This document shows positions 37,219 through 50,572 of a DNA stretch of 64,000 nt, one piece after another; position 1 is the stretch's first letter, and each line of letters begins with the position of its first letter. The DNA comes from Xenopus tropicalis. Lineage: Eukaryota; Chordata; Amphibia; Anura; Pipidae. The stretch is taken from positions 75,885,404-75,949,403 of the forward strand of contig NC_030678.2 of assembly GCF_000004195.4 (NCBI RefSeq), given 5' to 3'. The notes under the pieces were generated by a model. The model was not told where the DNA came from. It saw only the letters and a list, made by a program, of their open reading frames with translations, and made no database searches. The position numbers were made by a program, and so were the translations under genes.

Positions 37219-39627
37219 TAGTGACGCATGCCCTTCCAGTATCTTGCTAGCATATTTGAGTGCAGAATCTTTTTTTCACTTTTAAAACTTTTATTAAAGA
37301 TTTCACAATATATACAGACATACAGTATATTGAAAAGATTGTATTACAACATGGTTTTGTAAAATAAACTGATGTTTGGTAACCAAATTTTGTGTCTTGC
37401 ATCTCTTTATTGATAAAGTATTTACGGGTAGGCTGGGTTCTTTCCTTTTTAGATCCCAGACCTATCATGTTTCTTGTTACTTTTTAGTATGTAAAGTAGA
37501 AACTATTTTGTTTGGTAACATTTGTAACCATTAATTTCAATTATAGATTTGTATCAATAGAAATCTTCCCAGACGGTAGATGTGATTTTGTTTGTTTTGT
37601 TTGCTAAAAAAAAAAGCACCAACCATGGATCAGGAGTAAGTTCTGGCTCTGAAGTATCATTATTTATTCTAAAAAATATCTTCCCTTGATAGGGGAGCTT
37701 AACCACATATGTAGTTCATCTAAAGGTTTAAAAAAAACCTATTCATTATTTGTTTTATTTTTACAGACACTATAGACACATATCTTCTTCAACAAACATG
37801 GCACCCAAAGAGACTATACAGAGAAACAGTAACAGTACAATATAAACCATGCTAAATATAAAAGTAAATGTTACTGAAAGTAAGAGGGGGCAAAGCTTTC
37901 ATATGCCACATACTTACAAAACATATTTACCAAATGCAGGGCACTTGTGCTGTGTTCTCAATGGTCACAGGTCTCTGAACTTTAGAGCGCAGAGAACTTC
38001 TTCTGTCCCATTAGTACAGCGCTGCTTGTTAGGAATAAGGGGGTGGGTGGGTATACAGGATGCTCAAGTTTGTTTTCTAAAGTAAGCGTATTGGCTTTTC
38101 AATTGTCTAATTGTTGCACAGTTCATTTACAGTAATGCTATTTTTACGTTTTTAAACAAACTACGGCATAAAAGTATACTGCTGCTTGATTGAAATCTAG
38201 ATGAATTATATTTCTGGGAAAATAAAGTAGAAACATGCCATTAAATAAACAGTAGTATTTGCATCTTTCAAGGCTGGGTGGCATGTACTAATGGGCCAGC
38301 AACTGTCAATTGCCTCTGTTTGTGCCTCTTGTACTGACTTCAAGAGCTGCAATTGACAGAAATTGACAGAAAACTGGTTGCTCACAAATGGGCCATGAAC
38401 GTGTGTGTCACATTGTCAAACACAAGCATGACCCAAATACATTCCTTACTTGTGTGTCATTCATGAAAGTGAAAGCCCTGCGCTTATCAGCTGCTTAACA
38501 GTTTGTATTCTAAGAAAATGTACAGCTTAACATTTGGTTATACAGTTGTCTAGTTTGGAATTTACTTTTTGCTAGGGTTTACTTATCCTATTAATTAGGC
38601 TACTTGAAAGTCAGAGAAGATAGATAGAAGAAGAATAAATAATACGATAAGCAATAGAAATGAAATAGAAATTAAAATAAAACTTAATAGTGACCTGCAC
38701 CTTTGAAGTAATTTCATAAATAACCATTCCCTAGCTTTAATTCAGGCAAAATTACACACTACTGTATTTTTCTCTGTTTTGATGGTGTTTTCAGAATATG
38801 CCCAGTGCAAAAATGAAAGAAGAAAGAGTAAATGTAAAAGCATTAAACTAACATGCCACAGCAACATTTTTTAGTTATTTGTGACCTATTTCTACCAAAA
38901 CATATGCCACACTATAGTAAAAAGATTAGTTTATTTACATCATTGTTTTAGTTATAAAAGCATGATTATAAAATACAATCTTAAATACTTTACTTGTGAC
39001 TTGACACCAAACCAGCTTGCCAAGGTGACAAATTGCTTAGGCAGTGCATTGCGTTTTGGCTTGGCATGATAGCATGATTTGATGAATAGCTATATGTACA
39101 AAGCTTCTGAATGGATTCACAGATATGATACACTGGTTATTTAATTAATACCCCCTTTTTCTTACAATTTGTTATGTTATTATGTCTTATACTTGGTATA
39201 AATGTTTTAATTAAGAAAATGACCTTGCCCAAGTGTGTTCCATGACTACCAAGATCACAACTTGCAAACCCAAATGAGGTCACAAGCTACTGACTGAGCA
39301 GTACTGGTTTGGCCAGCTTGGGAAAATATTTATATGCAGAATTCCACAGTTAACATTTTTTTACTGGAACATTGCAGCAAGCTGTCATTTAAAAAAAAAA
39401 AAAATCAAACTGTAGTTTTGTTTAGTTCATTTTCAGCTATTCAATCCATAACCCTGCGAAAGTCAAATGCCAAATAGATTCTTATTGTATGAATTTCATT
39501 TCCATGTCTTACTCAAGGGTACTCTACATAATTACAAGTTTACTCATTTAAAAATATTTTAAACAATGTAAATTTCTGTAAGCCTCAAGAGAAGGCACAA
39601 TCATAACAGTCAATAAAGCTAGCCTTA

Positions 39628-40128
39628 GGGGCTGATTTACTTACCCACGAACGGGTCGAATGGAGTCCGATTGCGTTTTTTTCGTAATGATCGGTACTTT
39701 GCGATTTTTTCGTATGTTTTGCGATTTTTTCGGATTCTTTACGAATTTTTCGGATCCAATACGATTTTTGCGTAAAAACGCGAGTTTTCCTATCCATTAC
39801 GAAAGTTGCGTAAAAAGTTGCGCATTTTGCGTAGCGTTAAAACTTACGCGAAAAGTTGCGCATTTTTCGTAGCGTTAAGTTTTAACGCTACGAAAAATGC
39901 GCAACTTTTCGCGTAAGTTTTAACGCTACGAAAAATGCGCAACTTTTTACGCAACTTTCGTAATGGATACGAAAAACTCGCGTTTTTACGCAAAAATCGT
40001 ATTGGTAACGAAAAATTCGTACAGAATCCGAAAAAATCGCAAAACATACGAAAAAGTCGCAAAATGTTCGTTTTCAAGTCGGAACTTTTCCAATTCGGGT
40101 TGGATTCGTGGGTTAGTAAATCAGCCCC
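39628..40128. mobile_element. PIF/Harbinger-type palindromic MITE, copy 2
   Basis: Both ends read GGGGCTGATTTACT and TTA flanks each side (39625-39627 and 40129-40131), a clean TWA target duplication. It is almost identical in sequence to the element at 13402-13860 but has about 42 bp more at the centre, where the TTTTAACGCTACG / CGTAGCGTTAAAA block is repeated. CpG density is high compared with the flanks. Confidence 0.87.
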
Positions 40129-40594
40129 TTAGACTTCAATGTTTACTTCCCAAAATTCAGTGTTTAAAGATGTCCCTTGATAAACTATTTTAGTAAGGTA
40201 AATTAAACACATGTAAACCTAATTTTGATTTTATTAAATAAATGTAAGAGCATTGACATCTTACAGGATTTGTTTCTCTAAATTTTAATGCTATTCAAAA
40301 TATATTTATATGATATTTATATCATACACCAATGTCACCATGGGCAAGCTGTTTGCTTGATTGACAGTATTTCTTCTAAGTACTGAAGGGCTTTACCAAT
40401 AACCTTCAATTTGTTATTTAGCAAACAGAGCTTGTTCTCTGAGCCTGTTACCAATCCTGTACTAATTTTTCAATTGTTTTCCCCAGGGAGACCAAACCAG
40501 TGTCGATATTTTTTGAACCAAAAGATGAGCAAAGTTATTGTCTTAAATCAGAGAAAGAAGATGTTTTAAAAAGTTACTATGCCTGTTTCTGTTT

Positions 40595-41060
40595 TTAAGG
40601 AGAAGGAACGTCATTTTGGCATTTTACTGGCAATAGAATTGCCACATAAGTGCAAGCTAGAAGGCTATATTTATTCTGCAAAATGCTTTACCACACCTGA
40701 GTAAACAGCCCTAGAAGCTCCCTACGTTTGCTTAAGATTGCAGCTGCCTTTAGCTTTGTCTCCTTAGCTTCCTGCAGCTGGTAGCATAGATCACACATTC
40801 TGATGGGATGGGGAGTAAATTCTTACGGGAGGGGGAAGCAGGAGAAGGAAGAGAGGAGAGAGCTACACAGACTGCAGTCCCAGAAATGAAGGATTTTTCT
40901 GAGAGAGGAAGTCTGATACTGAAGTACATGTGTACACAAAAAAAAGACTAGGCATCCTGTGTTTCTTTTGATCGAGGACTTGATCAAGTGCTTATAGCTG
41001 TATTTACATCGACCTTTCTGATAAAGCTTACTGAGTTTTTAACCTTTCCTTCTCCTTTAA
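40595..41060. mobile_element. T2/Kolobok-type MITE
   Basis: It starts TTAAGGAGAAGGAACGTC and ends CCTTTCCTTCTCCTTTAA with TTAA at both edges. It is the same subfamily as 34278-34997 and 47131-47542, sharing CTGAGTAAACAGCCCTAGAA and the near-end TGATAAAGCTTAC block. Confidence 0.83.
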
Positions 41061-42340
41061 TCTGCTTTTATTACTTTGCCATCCAAGTAATGTTAAGCCT
41101 ATATTTTTTTATATTCAGATTAATTTAAGAACAAAGTTAAACAAATTTACTTTGTAGAAAATTCCTCTAGCACAAATATTAGATACATTTTGTCCAGGTC
41201 GATAACACATAAGAAGGGTTGCTAAAGGCATTATTAGGCTTTCGGATCTATTGACTATAATTTTGCTTGAATTTTTCAAGTATTTTTCTTGAAATTCCTC
41301 TCTTAATTAAGAGCATTGGCACATGGGCTATTTGGAATGCCTTAAATTGCTACTAGACATACATTGACTCCCACTGAAAAGTAGTACATAAAATAGCCTG
41401 TACACCACACTACTAGAGTTTTTAAGGTGTTGTCAGCATTTTTTCATAAACAGACACTTTATACAGTACAAATATTTATTTTGCCTTCTGTACCTCTAAA
41501 GACTAGAAATATTTTTTTTACAATTCTCCTTCAAAATGTTGTGGATGTATTCCATGTAAAATCCATTTTACCCAGCTGACATGGATTTTTCCAAATCTGG
41601 CATAAAGCAGCCAGTCTTAAATTTCCTGACCAAAAACACAGGAAACAGCATCAAAAATACAAAAATGTAAACTATGTTCTGGTATTAGTGGTGCTATCCT
41701 ACTCTCCAGTTATTCTATTAAGATAAATGTTTTACAATAAATACAAATTAACAGATTAAAACTGATGACGATTTTATGAGCACTTCTATAAGTAGAGTAT
41801 ATCTCTGGTATCTGCCATTTAAAAGTTGAAAGCACTGCTGAAAAACAAACTAAAAAGTTTAGTAGTGGATACCAATAAATAGTTGACAAAAGAATATATT
41901 TTAACATATAAAGAGACAGAAAACATTCTGCTGTGCCTCTAGATTAAAATGACTTTTTCCTAGAGGTGTTTGGAAATCATACCCCTGCTCATCTTAAACA
42001 CAATAGTTTTCATACAGTAAGAAGAACTGTACTGAAACTATTAGTAAATGGAAGTTGACCAATTACCTGCGAGAGACTGATGACTAGAGGGGGTCATTAT
42101 TTTATGTGCGGGGCAGGGTGTAATTGCATTTGTAAAATGTAGAGGCAGTCTTCCATATTGTTAGATGATTATACTGTACTGTATCTGATTTTTACCTAAT
42201 CAGATACAGTTTACCTAATACTGTACTTTATTTGTATACAGAAAAAAGAGGTTTCAACATTTTTTAAATCCTGAAACAAAGACATTCATCAGAATTAGGA
42301 ATATATACTGCTGTCTATGTGGCAATAAAAACATAAATAC

Positions 42341-42487
42341 CTCATTTCCACCAGGAAGCCTATTCATATGTACTAACTGCCCTTGGTCATCCAGTACCAG
42401 TTCTGTATAAGTGAGAACATCTGAAGGCAAAGGGCTCTTGGGCAGAAATGCATGAGCTTCCATAGATTCCCATAGTTTAATAAGTGC
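42341..42487 (-). CDS. ACACA: ACACA exon h (carboxyltransferase domain)
   Basis: This exon has 49 codons, from [20 protein letters not shown] to [19 protein letters not shown]. The [16 protein letters not shown] stretch is the ACACA variant (human MSTQAFLPSPPLPSDM), where ACACB carries a shorter, different segment. The acceptor is CTCAG before GCACTT and the donor is GTATTT. Confidence 0.97.
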
Positions 42488-43365
42488 CTGAGAAGAAAGA
42501 GGTCAGGTGTTACTGGCAGGTGATAAAGTATCACAGTGCTGCAGGCTGCCAATTCATGGGTGAGATGGAAGAGCCAACAAATACCAAAAATACACATAGC
42601 AATATTATGTACATCCTAACAAAGGTTCTTAGTGACATCATCAGTAATTATCATCAATGTTTTTAACTCATTAAAGATTGTCTATTACGAGCCTGCTTTT
42701 TACAAAGCATTTTAGACCTCTTACTGCACCAAAAATTCACCTAAATTTTGTTTCTTGACTGCCAAAACTTAGGTGGTATAAAATAATGTGTTATTTTTAG
42801 CTTAGTCTACTAAAATAAAATTATAACATTTATACACACCTTTATAAATTAGCCAATTATCTCTGTGATTATTTGTGCAACTGTAAGACATTAATTCATG
42901 TGTAAGGACTAGAACAGAAATATATTACACAGTTTTATAAATATGCTAAAATGAGTTCTAATATCCTTATTTTGTATCAGAAGGTATACTCTTCTTGCAC
43001 CTCCGCAATAAACTTTTAAAGGGTTTTTCCCTTGTTTGTAGCCCTGAGTGCCATTTGCATTTTTTGTGGTTATACTCTTCTTTATACACACCCCTGTTAA
43101 GACACATTCATTACACCAGCATACAGTCATTCAGCAAAAGAACACTAAACAGTATAATTTGTATCCAGTAATACTTCTTAAAGCTTGCATTACCCTAACT
43201 ACTTGTTATATAAACAAGAAGCAAGTAGAGTACATATTCTCCCAGGGAATATAAGAATCAGTCAGGTCAAATGGAATGTATATCAGAACAGGAATTTGTT
43301 TACACACACACTGGTTCTATATAAATAAAAGACTGTGATTAATTAGAAAGATGGAAATGTATTAC
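42488..43365. other. ACACA intron between exons g and h
   Basis: AT-rich with no repeat or exon that I can recognise. Confidence 0.7.
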
Positions 43366-43521
43366 CTGTCGAAACATTTCTGGAATATCATAAACATAGG
43401 TTGTTCCCAAAGACTGTGCCTGAAACCTTTTGGACTGCAATAGATCTTTTGTCACATAAGGAGTATTAATTAGCATGCCATGAAGTGGACCTTGTTTGTC
43501 ACCATACGCTTGGAACATGAT
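43366..43521 (-). CDS. ACACA: ACACA exon g (entry to carboxyltransferase domain)
   Basis: This exon has 52 codons, from [20 protein letters not shown] to [14 protein letters not shown]. It leads into the carboxyltransferase N-terminal domain, which in human ACACA starts at about the last residues of this exon. The acceptor is CAG before ATCATG and the donor is GTAATA. Both ends are phase 0. Confidence 0.97.
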
Positions 43522-46500
43522 CTGTTGAAAAACAAATGTAAATATAAATTATCAGTAACTTCACTAAACAAATTCTAGTAATATAAGATAAAACCCCATA
43601 TCACACACTATGTTGAGCACAGTTTAGATTGTGGCATAAGTCAATAACATCAAAATACAATTAGCATGTTATGAAATTACAAATTAAGTTGTAGTTGGTT
43701 TAGAGAATAAGCTTTACATTTTCTATGCCATTCTTCTGCACCTGACTGATGAAGGGCCAGACAAAATATTAACATATCCTCATTTATGCTTTAATTTAAA
43801 AGTGTACTTGAATGTCATTTGGCTTATATTTTGACCATTACTGCATGGCAGCCACACCTCCAATACTCACAATGACTCTTGACCTTTGCCATATAAGAAA
43901 TTAACTTGAAAGATAGCTACAGGAGTCTGGGTCAATAATAACAAATTATCCATTTGGATGTCATTTTCCAGATATAGGAAAACTATAACAAACAGCCTTA
44001 GGCATTGTGATTGCAGGTTGATGACTCAACCGGATTTGTGTCTTGGAAATAGCTAAGTGGAGATTTGCTGCAGGAGGGAAAGATCCATATTCATGGTCAT
44101 CAGAGACTCAAAAAGAATGTTTCTGATAATCAAAACCTAATTTGGGGTAAATAGGCTTCAGAAGGCATACTACTGATGGAAAGCATATCAGGCAAAGAAA
44201 CTATTACAAGGCAGCCACTTGGTTTTAGAAATGAAAGCCTGAGGCATCAAGTACACTTTAATTAAAAACAAGTCATCACTAAGTGCTTACTTTCAAAACA
44301 TATTTAAAGAAGCCTTAAAAAAGATCCCTGGCCTCTAAACTAAAAAATAATTCATTATATTTGTGTATGTTTTTCTCATCAGGATGTTTTTACTCTGACC
44401 TCAACAAGGAAGCAAAGAAAAAGGAAGTCTTATATCAGTTTAGCAAATCAATCATTTAGAAGCAAAGGACAGTAAATGTAGCAGTCATCAGCAATACAGA
44501 ATTCATTTGTATTTTTATATAATATCAGAAGTGTTATGTTGCTTGAATGGAGTGGATTGTAAAGAGTGTTAAATAAAAAAATATAAATGTCCATGTCTCC
44601 TTACTGAAGGAGAAGGAATGTAAAGAACAGTACAGTGGCTAACCTTTTACCTAAGACCACTACACCTCTTCTTTAAAACTGTGGTGTCTTGGGTACATGA
44701 ACAATCAGTATGGCTTTCTCCTAGTACTTTAATATACATTTGTGCATAATGTACACCTCCCTAGCCCAAGCCACCACAAGAAAGATGGTGCCACCTCTCT
44801 CCATAGGCCTGGGGGAAAAGATTTGCAACCTCCAGTATTTTTTACTTTGCTTATTCTTTAATTCTTTTACCGACTATCCTTATTATCCACTTATTATAGA
44901 GACTTAAAGTGACAGTGTACCATTTTTATATGTAGGCTTTAAATACATTTTAAAACATTCTGCTGCACTATTGACCAAAGCCGTCTGCAATACTGCCTGC
45001 TCAGGAATCATACACATCATGCAGGTTCAAACGTATTAAACATCCATACATTTTCTAACTGACAAATAAGTTTTGCTTGTAATAAAACACATAATCAGTT
45101 CTAGACTGTAGCAGTTTCTAAAGATTCCCATTTGCTTCTGTTTTTTCCATTTTATAAATGTAAACTCAGAATCCTTTAGCTCCACCACAATACATTTTTT
45201 ATGTATCTCACACAAGACACTATAAAAATTTTGAACCCCATTATATTCCATTTTAATTACTACACATTACTAACAAGCTGGTATTTCTATTGTTGAACTG
45301 TATAAGCTCAAAGTTATTGTTATTATTACGTAATGCAGCATGTAGACTTCTCTTTCTTACTAGTGAAAATCCCGGCACTTACATACTTACATTATGAAGA
45401 CTCCATATACATTATATCTAATCTCCTGGCTCCAAATAATATGTTCCTATCTATTTCTGCTACTATGTTAACAACCCTTATTGGCACTTACTGTATAGTT
45501 TTTTGTTTTTATTTGTTTTTTTGCTGAACTTATTCACGATTCGTATTTTTTGCACCAAAATACGTTTTCTTTATGGAAAAACATGATTTTTTTCAAGATT
45601 TGTTATGCATCACAAACACAACAAATCGGAAAGCAAAAATACAGCATCTAAAAGCTGTCGAGCTAATGTAGAAGTCAATGGCAGGTGTCCTTTTTACAAA
45701 TGGAAGATCTTCCTTTGTTTTGTGGTTTTAAGGTTAAGTTTTTGGGTTTTTTGGACACTTGCATTTGTGTAAAAATATGAAAAAGACAAGATTTTCCTGT
45801 TTTTTTCACATCTTTTTTCATTTTTGCTTTTGCAATTTGGATCTTTTAATACATTACTAGACATTCATGGTTTTAGAGAAAATTAGTTTAGTCATAGTTT
45901 CAAAAACCTCTAAAACCATGAAAAAAGTTTGAAATAGTGGAAGCAATTATTCTGCATAATTCTCTAGATTGTCCCAACAATATGCAGTTAGTAGCAAAAC
46001 TGTGTTCTGCCAGAAGAAGGGAACTGTAGCTTGCACCTTCCATTCTGAAAGTAATTTTAAGTATTAATATGTCTTGAGTCTTAGTGCCAGCTGAAGTCTG
46101 GGATAATTTAACTTGTCTGGGACTTTTTGTGCAATCTGAAAACAAATAGCAGTGGAAGTGCCAGACATGACCCAGAACTTAGGAAGGAAAAATAAAGAAA
46201 AAAAAGGTTTTATTTAGACAAACAAGAAAAACAAAATATTGCAGCTTGTTATAGCATCACAAAAAAGCCTGTCAGAATTCTCACTATTCTTTGACAAAGT
46301 CTGTTTATCTGTTTTGGATGAAAAGTGCATACAACAGTGCAGCAGCAGTAGCCACAGTTGGCTAAGTAATTCACACCTCAGGCAGATATACTTTGGGCTG
46401 TGAAACAGATGGTGAGGAAAGTACTAGATTTAGGCAGCAAACATAGAGTAAGTCCACAGAAACTGTAAAAAAATATATTTGTTGCAGCCCAAAAAAATAA

Positions 46501-48149
46501 TGTGCGCAGAAAATAGCTGGGGAAAGAGGGAAAAACGCATAACTTTTTTTCCATGATTGCTTTTTTTAATCCTCAATCACTAGCCTATTTAAGAAAAAAA
46601 ATTGAGACAATATTCATAGTCGTGTTTCTATAAAAACTCTCCAGCTTTTACTTGCTGTGTTTCTCTGGTGACTTTTTTCGTGGTAAATGGCAACTATTCA
46701 AGATTTTAGAAAATATTCTTGAGTACATTTGTGTTCATATTTTATCATTACATTTGTCTTGATTTGAAACTCGAATCTTGATAAATCAGCCCTTTATTGT
46801 TCTGTGCTTATTATTTCTACTACATCAAGAGTACTTCTACTACATGAAGCATCAAGTATCTTTATTCAGTTTAGGACACCACACGCATAGTGGAAAATGA
46901 GGAAGACCAAAGAACAACTATAAAAAAAAAAAAATGTACTGACAAAAAACTCAAATTAAAAATGTCCATGGCTACAGAATTTGCTATAACTCTTTATTGA
47001 TGTGATTTTTATTTAGACCCTCTCCTATGCATGTTCCATTCAAATCACTGCATGGTTGCTAAGGTAATTCGCAGCTTTGCAAACAGATAGCTGCTGAAAT
47101 TCCAAACTGGAGATCTGCTTAACAAAAAGCTTAAAGGAGAAGGAAAGGCTAATAAAGAGTTCATCTCAAGCTGCAGGCATACCTTCAGTTCACTCAATAG
47201 TGCCCTTAAGTCTCCCTCATAGGAAAAAAAAACGCTCTGTAAAGAAAGTTCCCATAATGCCTCGCTCCTGCACCAAAACCGGTGTACATGCTCAGTGTGT
47301 AAGACTATGGGGAAGCTTCCCGCTGATTGACACAGAGCCACATTCCCAAGGGGGAAGGGGGGAGCAGGAGAGGGGAGAGGAGAGAGAGCTGCGTGTCTCT
47401 GGCACAGGAAAACAAAGAGACAACATATCCTGTTTCTTTTGACAGAGAACTCAGTGCAGCGTTTCTGTGAGTGCTTATGGCTGTATTTACATAGACCTTT
47501 CTGATAAAGCTTACTTAGTTTTTACCTTTTCTTCTTCTTTAATTATTAAAAAACCACAAAAATTAAAAAAAGGAGACCAATTGCAAATTATCTCATGCAG
47601 GGAATATATAACAATTTCCATCACTGCACTCACATGACATCTGAATCTAGGAAGTGTTTTATTGACAAAGATGACATTTCATTCACAACTTTGGAGAAGG
47701 CTGCAACTTTGTCAATAAATCAATTTATGAATTACATCCCAAATCCTGTGAGTGTGGCTCTTCACTTGCTTCACTTTATGATAGTTATGCTATATGTTGA
47801 TTCAATTATTCAATAAATGCTAAAGGAATGCCAATTCAAATATCTGTCCTTTACTCTCAACTTATTAGGCCTACTGGGTGTGTGTCTGTGAGGGAGGGGA
47901 GTGGTTGGGGGAGGTATGTAGCTGTTCCTGGACAAAGAAAAGCGCCACCTTGTTTGGGTATGGCTGCAGAAAATCACAAAAAGAAAGTTGGTTAAAGTTT
48001 GTTTTTACTTATATTATTATGCCCTATTGTGAACTTCCACAAAGCAAGGGGATGCTTTATAACTATAATTCCATTTGTTTCTTGTTCACATGGTAAAACA
48101 AAAAAGGTCTTAATCTTTTATGGGTTTTAAGAATATGAATTCTACTCAC
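43522..48149. other. ACACA intron between exons f and g
   Basis: Contains one complete T2 MITE (47131-47542), a possible lone T2-like start (TTAAAGTGACAGTGTACC) at 44907, and a degraded MITE-like right end (TTGATAAATCAGCCC) at about 46780. The rest is AT-rich with no recognised gene. Confidence 0.7.
47131..47542. mobile_element. T2/Kolobok-type MITE
   Basis: The left end is TTAAAGGAGAAGGAAAGGCT and the right end CCTTTTCTTCTTCTTTAA, with TTAA at both edges. The right 130 bp (GACAGAGAACTCAGTGCAGC to CTTTCTGATAAAGCTTAC) is shared with the elements at 34278 and 40595, while the left half differs, so this is a related but distinct subfamily. Confidence 0.82.
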
Positions 48150-48353
48150 TTGAGCAGTCCTTGAGTCAGTCACCTCTTTGTAAAGACTGATGTCCAAGTA
48201 GTAGCCAGATTCATTGGTTAAAAAGAGTCGTATTGGTATCTGCTTCCCTGTGGGTGTCAGGCGGATATTAATCTTCAGTTCAGCTTGTAAGACACGGAGT
48301 TTCCACAAACGACTTCCATAGCGCATCACCATACTACGAACAGACTCTTCAAT
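48150..48353 (-). CDS. ACACA: ACACA exon f (central domain)
   Basis: This exon has 68 codons, from [20 protein letters not shown] to [13 protein letters not shown]. The [19 protein letters not shown] part is specific to ACACA. The acceptor is GTAG before ATTGAA and the donor is GTGAGT. The DIRS retroelement at 48.7-52.75 kb sits in the intron just upstream of this exon, only about 350 bp from its acceptor. Confidence 0.97.
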
Positions 48354-48934
48354 CTACCAACATGGAAAGCAAATATTACTCTACACTAATCTTTACACAA
48401 TTAAGAACAGTCTGTAAACATATGTATATTTTATGACTTCAGATTTAGCTATACATAGTGGCCAGAATACAGTTAACTATTCACTTTTTACTGTACTTTT
48501 TATATTAAATAACAAAGGCCGATAACATTAAAAAGATACAACATTCAAAATTCAAGGACTAGGAAACATATTAAAGAGTAAAGAAAATTGTCTCCAATTA
48601 TAGTAACAAGAAGCCCCTGTTCTCGTTTGTCAATTTAAACCCAGACTAGGATTAGATGCAAAAAGAGGATTTGTGCTACTCACCGATAAAGCCTTTTCTC
48701 AGAGTCCCGTCACGGCAGCACAGGCACCAGTGGGTTAATGCACTCTTTCCTTTAGGAGGCAGGATAGAAAAAGAAAAAAAGGCAAGGTCCTGTCCCCCTG
48801 TTTCCCCTCCCTCATCCCTGCATTAACCCCACCTCCAGTAGTTCCGGCTAGCACAGCTGAAGATAAAGATATAGGGGTGGGACTCCCTGTGCTGCCTAGG
48901 GACAAAAACTGTGGGTGCTCTAACATGGCAACTG

Positions 48935-50000
48935 AGGTAAAGTGGTAATTACATCACTGCTGATTGAAGAACTTTTTGGGCGAAAGAGGCTTCCGCAGAG
49001 GAAAACACATGGAACTTGTAAAACTTCGTGAAGGTGTGTATTGAAGACCACGTGGCTGCTATAAATATCTGCTCTGAAGATGCTGTGTTGGCCATGGCCC
49101 AAGAGGTGCTGAGGGCTCTGGTAGTGTGCGCAGAGGTCTAGAATGGGATAGGTAGACCCTTGTTATGGTAGGTTGAGGTGATCAGACTCTTGATCCAGCG
49201 AGCAATGGATGTTTTGGAAGCTTTATCGCCCTTGCGCTGGGGACCATACAAGACAAAAAATGAATTTGACTTGCAGATGTCGTCCTATAAATGTAGAACT
49301 TCAGGGCTCTTACCACATCCAAGTTGTGGAGAAGTCGTTCTTGTGGGGATGATGGTTTGGGGCAGAGTGTAGGTAGAACAATCTCCTGATTAAGGTGAAA
49401 GGCTGAGGTAACACCTTAGGTAGAAAAGTGGGGAGAGTCCGGAGTACCACTTTATCCTTATGGAAGATACAGTAAGGAGGTCTATGGGATAAGGCTCCCA
49501 ATTCTGACACTCTTCTGGCTGAAGCAATTGCTATCAAGAAAGCTACCATCCAGGTTAGGAGCTTCAGATCTATCGTAGCTAACTGTTCGAATGGGGGGTT
49601 CTGCAGAGCCCGGAGAACTAGGTTCAAATCCCATGGGGGGGAGTGGGTTTTTGTAGGGGGGCTTAATGCGTGTTGCTGCTTGAAGGAATGTCCTGACGTC
49701 TGGGTGCATCGCGAGCTGGTGCTGAAAAAGTAGTGAGAGGGCGGAAACTTGTACCTTTAAGGAGTTAACTCCTAGACCCTTGTCCAAGCCGTCCTGAAGG
49801 AAGTTCAGTAATTTGGGGATGTGGACGTATTGCGCTGAGCATTTCGTGAGGAAAGTATTCCAGATCCGGTGATAGACAGCTACGGTTACAGGTTTACGGG
49901 CTTTCATGAGTGTGGATGTCACCTTGGTGGAGAAGCCCTTCCATGACCAGATGGCGGTCTCAATAGCCATGCCGTGAGTGCTAAGTTTTCCAGCCCAGGG
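48935..50000 (-). pseudogene. DIRS tyrosine recombinase, frameshifted
   Basis: The N-terminal part begins LSTHGMAIETAIWSWKGFST near 49990 and runs to KPPYKNPLPP, where the frame shifts near 49630 and continues as WDLNLVLRALQNPPFEQLAT. The first catalytic Arg is in IASARRVSELGALS (about 49500-49525). The HxxR box is in TSAHTTRALSTSWAMANTAS (His codon 49126-49128, Arg codon 49117-49119). The nucleophilic Tyr is in HTFTKFYKFHVFSS (codon 49018-49020). The catalytic residues are present, but further frame changes lie between them. In active elements this enzyme integrates a circular DNA copy without a target duplication. Confidence 0.83.
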
Positions 50001-50095
50001 TGGAGGAACTCGCCCTGGTGCAGGAGGTCTGGTCTCAGAGGAAGCCTCCACGGTGGTGTTATTGCTAGTGTTTGGAGGTCGGAGAACCACGGCCG

Positions 50096-50572
50096 TCATG
50101 GCCAGTATGGGGTGAGGACAATGGCTGTCGTCTGGAACTGAAGTCTGCGGATGACTGGGTGGATCATGGGTATGGGGGGGAAAATGTACACCAAGTTGAA
50201 ATGCCACGTGGTGGTCATTGCGTCTATCGCGAATGCTCGTGGATCTTGGTATCTGTTGCAATAGCGGGGGACCTGATGATTGAATCGGGACACCTGTGGT
50301 GTCCCCCAGAGTTGCGCAATCTGTCGGAACACGTCTTTATGTAGTGACCATTCTCCGTGGTCTATGAAGTTGTATCATGTACCCCGAAGAAACGAGTTGA
50401 TGAACCCACTTGTCTGTTGCCATACCTCCCTGAAGAGTAAGAGGCGGCCCCCTACTGCCTCTGAACTCTCAGGGGTGGCTTGTCCTTCATGACTCTTGAG
50501 ATTTGTCTGAGGTTCCCTTAAAGGGGCGCCTCTGTGTGTTCCAAGTTGGCTTCCTGTTGGGTAGGTAGCCCT
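50096..50572 (-). pseudogene. DIRS reverse transcriptase/RNase H remnant (core deleted)
   Basis: The stretch near 50425-50450 reads VGGRLLLFREVWQQTSGF, the usual start of the DIRS RT protein. It is joined near 50380 to DHGEWSLHKDVFRQIAQLWG followed by GTPQVSRFNHQVPRYCNRYQ and FAIDAMTTTWHFNLVYIFPP, which belong to the RNase H end. The palm domain with its catalytic Asp pair, and most of RNase H, are absent. From the usual DIRS layout I estimate that more than 1 kb is missing. The element therefore cannot copy itself without help. Confidence 0.78.

Larger units (their letters stand above)
32296..42340. other. ACACA intron of 10 kb between exons h and i
   Basis: The recognised content is two T2 elements of one subfamily (34278-34997 and 40595-41060), a perfect TTAA hairpin (37117-37218), and a Harbinger palindrome (39628-40128). 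A small perfect hairpin with 13-base arms (ACTGTATCTGATT) lies at 42178-42210. The remainder is AT-rich and unremarkable. Confidence 0.8.
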
